Shown piece by piece: positions 55,657 through 64,000 of a stretch of 64,000 nt of DNA; the first letter of the stretch is position 1; the number at the start of each line of letters is the position of its first letter. The stretch is taken from assembly GCF_022965805.1 (NCBI RefSeq), contig NC_133104.1:24610069-24674068 (forward strand), written 5' to 3'. The position numbers were made by a program, and so were the translations under genes. A model generated the notes under the pieces. That model was given only the letters and a program-made list of their open reading frames with translations. It searched no databases and had not been told where the DNA came from. The stretch comes from Primulina eburnea (lineage: Eukaryota; Streptophyta; Magnoliopsida; Lamiales; Gesneriaceae).

Positions 55657-56163
55657 TGTTAGAGTAGATTCCCTACAAGCCAACTATTGGCTAGGGATTT
55701 TATTGACTCAAGTGTAATAAACAATCTTTATTTTAAATGGTGCATGGAATCTCTGGTGCATTGTAGTCGAGGAATCACCGCTCACCTACAGGTGTGGATA
55801 TCCTATGTGATCTGATGAAATAATGGTGCATGGAATCTCTGGCCAGAGTGCGAGATGTACGTTGGAGAAAGAGTTATCAAAATAGTACACGCGATGCCAC
55901 TGTTATAGTTATCAAATAGTTATCGAATTAATATGCAACCCTCGATGAACCAATGGTTGTAGATTCGATCGAGATATATGAGATGAAGGGACCGTATTGT
56001 ACATTAATCATAATCGACTGGTTCTTGCAGGCACTATCAGTGATACCTAGGGGATCATGGGGCGATGCTACTAGACGCTCTTACCATGATCCGATTGGTG
56101 CAATCAGAAATGAGTTCTGACATTCTTGATCAATGTGTTGATGAAAAGAATGGGGCTAACTAG

Positions 56164-56168
56164 GGTAA
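56164..56168. repeat. Target site duplication GGTAA, left copy
   Basis: It precedes the TGTAGTGCCC start of the solo LTR. The undisturbed 5' LTR of F has a single GGTAA at the matching place (about 40041-40045). Confidence 0.9.
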
Positions 56169-57570
56169 TGTAGTGCCCAAATTCAATACACGTATAACCC
56201 ATGCATTTACTTAAATTGTTAAATCATTTAATTAATTTTAAATGAGTTTTAGCCATGCATAGATTATGAAAAATGCATTATTTTAAATTATTCATGTTCA
56301 TTGTGATGCACGTTAAAATGTCTTTCGAGTTTCATATTTCAGGCGATTATTCGAGGCGGGATCGAGGAAGAGACCGGTGACGATTTTGGAAATTTTATGT
56401 GGTACTTTATTTTAAGTCAGGAATGGGGCGTTTAAATAATTTATTGAGTTTTAGCATTTTAAGCTTAAATCACGTATTTAGTAATTTTGGGAGTTTTAAA
56501 CTTTTAAAAGTTTAGCACTTGTACAATTCACTAAGGGCTTTTAATTAGTTGAGAGGATAGATAGTATTTTAATTAATTGCTAATGATTTTAATTAAGCAA
56601 AAATCATTCCCTAATCTACTCTTTAGCACACGCACACACACATGTTTACACACCCACACTCAGACACACAAACACACACTAAATACCGTATAACACACAC
56701 ACATTCAGTTTTATTATTTTGAAAGAGTGAAAACCTAGGGTTATTTCTAGAGAGCAGCCGCCCCCTCCCTCTCCATCTTCTAGCAAATTTTCGAGAGTTT
56801 TATTGCAAGAAAGTCGAGCTGCAAGTCGTCCCGGATCAACCTCGCTTCTTTCCCGCGTCGGTGTCGTCGTTACGGTACTTTTAAATATCGAAAAGGCACG
56901 TATATTCTGTTCTTGATGCATCGATCATGTCATATTATGTGTGCGTTGTTATTTTTGCGTAAAACCATGTGTATGATGCGTAAAAGTTTGAGCAACTACG
57001 TTGGGATCACTTTTGAAACACTTTTCAGATCTGAGATTTTCGATTTTTCTGTTCGTATCAAAACTGCGATTTTTCTACTGGGATTTTGAGACAACTTTCA
57101 ACTACAAAGTTGTAGAACTTTTCAATACCTTCGATTTGATATATAATTCGAAATTTTTGGATAACAATTGAGCGAGTTATGACGTTTTTCGTGGGACTGC
57201 TCAAACTGCGACTTTTACGAAAATTGTGTTCTTGAAGTTTCTTTGTTGCAGGCTGCGTTGGGGATCGACGGGCGATCGTTGCTGCATCTAGGTATGATTA
57301 TGAGGATGATAGGATGTCAATTGATGCGTCGCCTAGGGTCGATAGGCACTCACACGCACTAAAAGTCGTAGGTAACGAATTGGTGTCAATTGCTATGTTT
57401 TGAATTGGATGTGTCGTAGGGGAACATCGTTGCCTTGGGTGGTTGTACGTTTATGGTTTGATGTTAGGGCATGATAGGATGGGTCTCGGGGGTCGTTTCA
57501 TATTCCGTGCAACCGAGTCTAGAAAGTTGAGCAAAGCATGTACAGAATTTTCGTAGCTTCGTTTGTCCCG

Positions 57571-57840
57571 CAGGTACACGGACCCGAGCACGGACCCTGG
57601 CACGGGATCTGTGTCTTTGTTTTTCTCTTGGTGCGCCATTACAGAGTCTACACGGACCTCCACCCGGACCCTGACACGGGGTCCGTGCCTTTGATTCTTT
57701 TCGGAGCCTTTTTCCAGAGTCTACACGGACCTCCACCCGGACCCTGGCACGGGGTTCGTGTCCACCCTTCTTTCCGAACCCTTTTACCCGAGTCTACACG
57801 GACCCCTACACGGATGTAGGCACGGGGTCCGTGTCCTTCA
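57571..57840. repeat. Four 73-bp GC-rich tandem repeats in the solo LTR
   Basis: Units begin at 57571, 57644, 57717 and 57790 (the last partial), each opening with a TACACGGACC block. Each unit pairs ACGGACC with GGTCCGTG or GGTTCGTG further on, so every unit can fold as a hairpin. ORFs on both strands across it are by-products of the repeat. Confidence 0.88.
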
Positions 57841-58161
57841 TAAATTGGGAAAATTATTATAGCATGTTTGAGGTTTGATGTCATGGTTTAGTGCAAGGGT
57901 TATCAAGGTCGTGTAATGGGAAATTTTAGAATGCCCTAAGTAATGATTGAACTTGAGAGTAAGTATGATTTCTACGTTTAAGTTATGCAAATTCATGTTA
58001 GTGTGCAGCAACGGCCCGATCGAAGTCCAATGAATCCCTCAACGACAAGTAAGTATGTTTGATGTGCAAGAAAATATTTTAAGTTTTGAGGTATGCTAAA
58101 TGTCTTGTGACCAAATTGAATGGGTTTGGAAGTCGGTGAACGTGGCCGAGGACCTCTCCAC

Positions 58162-58248
58162 CCCGTTAAATTATGAACGGGTTAGATCATGGTTGGAAAG
58201 CGTTAAATTATGAACGGGGACCAACCAGCCCGTTAAATTATGAACGGG
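58162..58248. repeat. Three copies of the inverted repeat CCCGTT-AAATTATG-AACGGG
   Basis: Full copies are at 58162-58181 and 58229-58248, with a slightly shortened copy at about 58200-58218. Each has 6-bp arms and an 8-bp loop, or could be a protein-binding palindrome. Confidence 0.85.
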
Positions 58249-58913
58249 GATCTCATGTATGTGGCAGTGGATACGTCCCTGTCATCCCGGTACTGCGTTT
58301 TGTCTGGTCAGGCTTTTATTATGTATGGGTCACTTGCGTTGAAACATCCTCTACGCAAAAATGATGAAGTTATGTATGTGCAAGTATGTTCAAGTATGCA
58401 GCATGTTTATGAAAAGTTTAAGTTATGGCACGTCGAAGTATGTATGTACGTATGTTCAAGTTTTAATACGCAAGTTCAAGTTTCAAGTTATGTATGTCCT
58501 ATTTTAAAGTTTCATGTGATTTTATAATGTAGTACTCGTTATTCCAGTTTATACGTGTTGAGTTTTTAGAATCACTAGACTTGATCGATGCAGGTGACTA
58601 TGTTGAGGAGACAGGAGGTGGTGACCAAGGGGCAGGCTTGGACTGAGCGGCAGGCTAAACCCGAGGACCGCCCATGTTATTTTACGATTTTTATGCAAGT
58701 TCAAAATACTCTGATGTTATGTTTCATTTCAAGACTTTTGGAGCAAGTGTTTCTTTTTAGCAAATTTTATTGGTGATGTCGATTTCAAACATTTTTATTG
58801 ACGAAGGATGTAGTGACGACCGTATTTGATTTCATTTCCGCATTCCTTTTAGTTTAAAAGAAAATTTTAAATTCTTCCGCAAATTTTAAGTAGTAAGAGT
58901 ACGGTTCGTTACA

Positions 58914-58918
58914 GGTAA
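58914..58918. repeat. Target site duplication GGTAA, right copy
   Basis: It follows the solo LTR end and leads back into the element F LTR. Confidence 0.9.
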
Positions 58919-59881
58919 GCCCGAATAAAGGATTATGTCCTGAATCACGAATAGTTGTGAACCCACGGCTAGCTGTATCCCTGAACCATTGAGGGTCACA
59001 CAAGTACTGGATTGTTTGTTCCCGTTGAGAGAATAAATTCAAGAAGTTGAATTTATATTATATAGTAAATTCAAGGAGTTGAATTTATTATAATTAAATT
59101 TTGAGAGAATAAATTCAAGGAGTTGAATTTATAAAATTTGAGAATTTAATTTATTAAACTCAAATGTTGGGTTTATTAAATATTAAATTTTGGAGGTGAT
59201 AAAAATTCAAGGAGTTGAATTTATAATTTAAATAATAAATTCAAATGTTTAATTTAAAATGTATTTAATTTATTAAGATCAAAAGTTGAGTTTATTAATT
59301 AATAAATTAAATATGGTGGGTAGTATGTTTTATGTACTTGTAGTCCAATATGATAAATAATTGAAGTTTTAATGGGTTTTGATTAAATTAATTAAACTAG
59401 TTGGACTAGCCCAATTAATTATATCAAACTCATTAATGTTAATTATGTAATTAGGTTATAATTTAATTATATATAATACATAAAAAGTCAAAACCTACCA
59501 CCACCACCAACCAATTTTTCGAGAGACCTCGGAAAAATTTGAGTCGTCTCTCTTAATTTTCTCTCCAACGCAAAATATCTTTCACATTCTCTAGTGCAAT
59601 TTGAAATAGGGACATACTATCTAGTCGTCGACTTGATAGGAGGATCAAACTAGAAGTCTCTTGAAGAAAGTTCGTAGGAATTCATTAAGAGCTAATCCGT
59701 TCATACCGGATTAGTTGGAGCCACGTGATTAATTCACCAAAGGTATAACGAATCTAACATCCTATGTATGTTTTGGTTAAATCATACGAGCTTCCAAAGC
59801 AAATCGTATTTTGATTGTCAAAATAAAATAAATTTTTAAAACTTCCGCTGCGTTTGGGCGTGTAGAAAACCAGATCCAACA

Positions 59882-59970
59882 GTGGTATCAGAGTTAGGTT
59901 TTCTGATTCGTATGATTTTAACTATTTATTGTAAAAATGAGTTTTTACAAGAAATCAATAATTTGCATAA
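59882..59970 (+). other. PBS and leader fragment after the 3' LTR of element F
   Basis: GTGGTATCAGAG followed by about 75 bp matches 41051-41140, the start of the internal region of F. A 3' LTR should be followed by host sequence, so this is the beginning of another copy. Confidence 0.88.
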
Positions 59971-60173
59971 TAACTTGCAATAATATGTGTGAGTTGTCAA
60001 ATTGTACGTTTTCCATATATAGATCATGAGAATGAAGTAGGTTTGATAGATTGAAAGTGAGTTGAAAAAAGAAATGAAAACTTGAATATATAACGTCAAA
60101 TGATAATCTTTAACTTATCAATAATCCAATATTCTTGAATCAATTCAATGAAACTCCGACATTATTTGGATAT

Positions 60174-60176
60174 CTT
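60174..60176. repeat. 3-bp target duplication CTT, left copy
   Basis: CTT stands on both sides of the CACTA element (60174-60176 and 61340-61342). Confidence 0.75.
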
Positions 60177-61339
60177 CACTATGTGAAAAAAGGCTTTTTA
60201 CTTCGGATATTATCTGAAGTAATAGGGTAGTTAAGTGTCGAAGTAAATGGACGTGAAGTAATAGATGACCTTTTACTTCATACAATAACCGAAGTTGTAT
60301 GATTGAAAATACTGAAGTCTTTGGTACTGAAGTCTTTGGTCGGTTTTCGTGTAACTAAATTACTAAATTTAGCGACGGAATTCATGTTACACACCGTCGC
60401 TATATTGCGACGGAATGTTAAAACCGTCGCTAATTAGAGACAGAATTCATGTTAGAAACTGTCGCTACCTAGCGACGGTCTTTGTATGAATTCCGTCGCT
60501 AATTTGTTCGGTAATATAAAAAAAAATTAAATAACTTAATAAATCTGTTTTATTAATAGGTGCGGTAAAATAAAAAAATTTAATAATTTAATAAATCTGT
60601 GTTATTAATTGGTACAATCGTGTAAGAGATAAAAATTTTAAGTATTGTGAAGTGGTAAAATCGTGTCAGAAATTTAAATTTTAAGTGTTGTGAAGTTGTA
60701 AAATCGTGTAAGTGAGAAAAAATTTTAATTGTAGTGAAGTGAAGTGGAAGAAATTGGAGAGAATTTGTAAGTATTTATAGAGAGTGGTGGAAGAAAATGG
60801 AGGGAAAAATAGGCGGGAATGAATTTTTTTGAAACTGGCGACAATTTTATTAAAAACCGTCGCAAAAATTTGAATCGGCGACGGTTTAAATGGAGAGAAA
60901 TATACGCGGTGTGTAATTTTTTTTAAAATGGGGACGGTTTTATTTAACCGTCGCCAAATTTTAAATCGGCGACAGTTTTTATTTGACCGTCGCTAAAATT
61001 AGCGACAGGTTAAAGTAAACTGTCGCCGATTTTAAATTTGGCGACGGTTGTTTAAACTGTCGCTACATTTAGCGACGGTTTATAAAAACCGTCGCATGGT
61101 TTAATCTTTTTACTTCGCTACAACGCATTTTCATTATTTTTTACTTCATCAAAATTGATATGCCGAAGTAAAATATAAAAAAAAAATATAGTGAAGCCCG
61201 TGTTTTTAAACATCCGAAGTAAAATATATTATTTTACTTCGCTTGTGTTATTAATGAAGTTATTGGTAACGTATTACTTCGTAATTTATATTTGCCGAAG
61301 TAACGTCTGGCGAAGTAAAATGTCATTTTTCACATAGTG
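60177..61339. mobile_element. Non-autonomous CACTA (CMC) DNA transposon, 1163 bp
   Basis: Terminal inverted repeats CACTATGTGAAAAA and TTTTTCACATAGTG bound the element, with a 3-bp CTT duplication as in the CACTA superfamily. Below each end are several copies of TTACTTCGG / CTGAAGTAA in both orientations. The centre has many GCGACGG and CCGTCGC copies in both orientations (about 60370-60500 and 60835-61100). No transposase frame is present, so it depends on a relative elsewhere. Confidence 0.88.
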
Positions 61340-61342
61340 CTT

Positions 61343-61849
61343 GATTATTAGTACACCTAGCACTAACATTCGGGACGATCAGACAACATGCAAATACTTT
61401 TGAAAAATTATTAATGTTGTGTTCGGATTGAATGATTTGTGAGTCAATTTGAAATCAAGTCAACATTTTAAATTCATTTAGTATATCCATTTGACTCAAT
61501 ATTAAAATGAATTATTTGAAATCTTTGTGTTGTTCTTATATATTTTTTTGCTTCAATTATTTCAAATCCACCATCGAACATGTTCTTTTGAAATTTATGC
61601 AATTTTAATCCTTTTATTTTAAACCTTCCCTCAACCTATTTGCCACGCCTCGGAACCAAGACGTACGCGACATAGGCAATATTTCGGTCCTTGCGGTTTG
61701 CGACGTCTCGAGCTCCATTATGTTGTATTTTGCACATCTTTAGCTAAACTTTCAAGTCCTGTTGTTGAGCTCTTAATTTGACAAGTTTGAGCCACGAGTC
61801 TCGAGGTTTATTGCTTGCGTGATTTGTTTCGAAAATCCAAGTCCTTACA
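61343..61849 (-). repeat. Ty3-type LTR fragment (element E, minus strand)
   Basis: On the minus strand it starts TGTAAGGACTTGG after the purine tract AATAAAGAGGGTGGGA (61850-61865). It runs left toward the CACTA element. Its other end is not defined. Confidence 0.6.
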
Positions 61850-61865
61850 TCCCACCCTCTTTATT

Positions 61866-62193
61866 GGAATTTTCTTTCTCTAAACTTGAATCTTCAAAAA
61901 GTTATGGATATTGAGTGTGCATCTTCTATTCTAATTCCCTTGTTGATTCCCGCTCAATATGATTAGACCAATGTATTTTGACACATGGAATAATCTCGTG
62001 TTTTAGTACTTGTTCATTGGAGTCTACTATACGGATAGAGATATCTTCATATTTTAGTTTCTCATTCAAGTTCACATCTATTAGCAACGGTGCGACTTCA
62101 AGAAAATGATTCAGGTCGAGGATGTATCTTAGTTGTGAAATGTGGAAGATGTTTGGACTCTTGACATGTCTGGTGGAAAGGCTAGTCAATAAG
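61866..62193 (-). pseudogene. Element E: integrase C-terminal end with chromodomain-like tail
   Basis: On the minus strand it reads IFHISQLRYILDLNHFLEV and IPCVKIHWSNHIERESTRELE, the end of a Tekay-type integrase. It is followed by the purine tract and LTR of element E. The rest of the element is missing: an unrelated LTR begins at 62194. Confidence 0.75.
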
Positions 62194-63288
62194 TGTAACA
62201 TCCAAAAGTCAACCCACGTAAACCACGTGCATGTAAATGGATTAAATTGCTTAATTATTTTATTTTATTGATTTTAAATTCTTACATGATGCATATTATA
62301 TGGCTAAGGGTCTAATTACATGATTTTATGAAAACTATAGATTTTACCTTAATATTCGATAATAGGATGGGGAATGAAGACCGAGGATGACCAAGATAAA
62401 ATAAATATTTTCAATAAATATTTTCAAGGTTTATTAATATGATTAAACAAGATTAATTTTTTTATAGAAATGGTAGAGCTCAAATTATTTTACGAGATGG
62501 GCTCGATTTTTTTTTTTAAGCCGGTTTTGGGAAAACGAGGGACTTTAAAATATCAAAATTATTATTTTTTAAAACTAATTTTTATAAAATTTTAATTTTC
62601 AATTAAATAGGTGTTATTGAGCCTAAATTACCTAAGATTAGTAGGCTTAATTGCTCCTATAAACTCAAAGGTCCAAAACATAATCCCATTAATATGCAAA
62701 TTAAAGTCTATAAAAAAAAGGAAATCCTATGTCTTTTTGAGAGCCATCACCGTTTACTTCACACACCATATTTCAAAAACTTGAGGAGGAGAAAGAAGGA
62801 TTTGTCAACGCCCGTTCGTCCTTCTCCACCCACCCACACCAACTATCGTATATTCGAACGTTCTAAAATGCAAATACACATTTCTAAACTTCTTTGACGC
62901 GTCATTCAAACCATATTATACATGTTTTGTTTATTTTATCTTGAAAAATAATTGAATAAAAGTCTTTTAACGTATTGACGAATATTTTCAAAGTTTTGAT
63001 GTTTTTATACGTGTATAAGTCGTGTTAAGATTCTCAAGGGTGATGCTACCAATATAAGATGTTAAAGGGCTAGGGAAAAGTATCATTAAGGGAAAACACG
63101 AGGGCTACACTCGAACAAGAGGGGGCCATGCATGGTGACGGGTAGAGTCCTAGGGTTTTCATGGAATTTTGGCATGTAAGTGTTCGGCTAGGACAAGGAG
63201 GCCGTGTGGCTCGACCTGGGCTTGGGCAGGGGTCGTGCTGGATGTGGATTGATGTTAGGAAGAGTCCTAGCTGAAAGGGGATCGATTA
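62194..63288 (+). repeat. Ty3 LTR fragment related to the LTR of element A
   Basis: It starts TGTAACATCCAAAAGTC and has the GGGGAATGAAGACCGAGG phrase near 62370. Farther on it has a GGGCTTGGGCAGGG ... AAGAGTCCTAGC region parallel to 470-560 of the element A LTR. It is cut at 63288 by the next LTR. No gene is seen. Confidence 0.65.
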
Positions 63289-64000
63289 TGTAGAACCCAT
63301 AAATTGGACTGCGTATAAGCCATGCATAATTCTAGTATTTAAAATTAAAATTATTTTAATTGTATGAGTATTTAAATTCTTTTCTTTAAATTTATTTATT
63401 CTACGCAGTAGTTTAATTGTTACCTTTTCAGTTAAATAAGTGAGGCCGGACTGGGGATGTAGTATTGAGATAAGTTAATAAAGACTTATTTAAGAAGTGG
63501 TAATTTAGCATGCTAGTAATTATATTTTAAAAAGTTGGCATGCATGCAAGTTATTAAATTTTTTTGGTATTTTACTTAATTGTTTTTAAAGCATTAAATG
63601 CATGTTTATTTCATTAATTTATGTTTAATTATTTTTATGCATTTTATGCATAATTCATGCAAGATAGGATTTGTTTCATGAAACTTTAAAAGTTCGTGCA
63701 TTAAGATTTTTAAGTTGCATTTCGCTCGAACGAGAAACGGAGACCGGAGAATTTTCAAAAAAATTATTTTATTATATGATCTATTTTTATAAATTAATTT
63801 AAATTGTTTTAAGGGTATTTTCAAAAATGGGATTTTATTTGGGTATTTTTAACCGTAAGATTTTATTTTTAACGGCACGCAAATTTTATCGATTCGGTGG
63901 ACTTTTTGAGGGTTCGGCTAATATTTCAATATCTTTTCAACACGAAATATTTTTCGGTAGTGTGTTTGGATTTAATGGACCTGCTTTTAATCTTATTGGG
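63289..64000 (+). repeat. Ty3 LTR of family D, running off the window
   Basis: It starts TGTAGAACCCATAAATTGG and is similar to 30943-31385 from about 63640 on (CGAACGAGAAACGGAGACCGG, ACTTTTTGAGGG). The right end is outside the window. Confidence 0.7.

Larger units (their letters stand above)
56169..58913 (+). mobile_element. Solo LTR of a Ty3/gypsy element (2745 bp)
   Basis: The sequence starts TGTAGTGCCC and ends TTCGTTACA, and it is flanked by GGTAA on both sides. It contains GGGATCGAGGAAGAGACCGG, the phrase shared by the Ty3 LTRs of this window, and a TAGACTTGATCGATGCAGGTG block like that near the end of the element A LTR. No internal region is present, which is the expected product of recombination between the two LTRs of one element. 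CA-rich repeats lie at 56630-56705. Confidence 0.9.
39059..59881 (+). mobile_element. Element F: Ty1/copia retrotransposon (Angela/Tork-like) with two nested insertions
   Basis: LTR (39059-41050), PBS, a 1.3-kb leader, gag with zinc knuckle, protease, integrase, RT, RNase H, PPT and LTR follow in copia order. The integrase is split by element G (44215-53541), and the 3' LTR by a solo LTR (56169-58913). The frame is broken in several places. No TSD can be recognised, and the 3' LTR is followed by element leader sequence instead of host sequence. Confidence 0.9.
55657..59881 (+). repeat. 3' LTR of element F, deleted internally and split by a solo LTR
   Basis: The outer parts (55657-56168 and 58919-59881) match the 5' LTR at 39059-41050. 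About 560 bp are missing near 55737. There a 20-bp piece (ATGGTGCATGGAATCTCTGG) is present that also stands in its normal place near 55829, a sign of template switching. The inserted 56169-58913 is a different LTR. Confidence 0.88.

Noticed and set aside
56679..56921. 80-codon minus-strand ORF
   Set aside because: It lies inside the solo LTR across CA-rich repeats and has no recognisable product.
57451..57884. Arg/Pro-rich ORFs on both strands
   Set aside because: They follow the 73-bp tandem repeat, whose length is not a multiple of three but has few stop codons. No domain is seen.

Overview
This is a stretch of plant nuclear DNA from a eudicot (the species cannot be named from the sequence). 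It is AT-rich and made almost entirely of nested LTR retrotransposons. The only ordinary host gene I can support is a two-exon psaL gene (photosystem I subunit XI) on the minus strand at 36978-38485.

Layout. (1) 1-22060: a decayed plus-strand Ty3/gypsy element of Tekay/Del chromovirus type (element A). Its gag and protease parts are separated by what looks like a real 612-bp GT-AG intron. (2) 6715-18121, inserted into the integrase of A: a young, nearly intact minus-strand Athila-type Ty3/gypsy element with 1.58-kb LTRs, TSD TTTGA and a PBS. (3) 22087-30942: a second plus-strand Ty3 element (B), joined to the broken end of A at a (TA)n tract, with an extra reading frame upstream of gag. (4) 30943-36830: a pile of fragments. 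These are an LTR piece, a minus-strand Tekay remnant with the same intron (C), a plus-strand integrase-LTR remnant (H) and a piece of copia LTR. (5) 36978-38485: psaL with its promoter. (6) 39059-59881: a Ty1/copia element of Angela/Tork type (F), carrying a second copia element (G, 44215-53541, TSD GATCT) in its integrase and a solo LTR (56169-58913, TSD GGTAA) in its 3' LTR. (7) 60177-61339: a non-autonomous CACTA DNA transposon. (8) 61343-64000: further Ty3 LTR and integrase remnants.

The outstanding object is the Athila element. Between the end of pol and the 3' LTR, where Athila elements usually carry an env-like frame, it has two intact, intronless ORFs in the same orientation. The first (10380-10925) has a basic AKKRRAKR block followed directly by a cysteine cluster. 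Its layout resembles the cysteine-rich nucleic-acid-binding protein of carlaviruses. The second (9532-10170) is a clear LOG-family protein (cytokinin riboside 5'-monophosphate phosphoribohydrolase) with PGGFGTLEE. Each has a good ATG context and a splice-acceptor-like tract upstream. This would be a retrotransposon carrying a cytokinin-activating enzyme together with a virus-like RNA-binding or suppressor-like protein. I do not know of a described example. All family assignments are by eye, without database searches.
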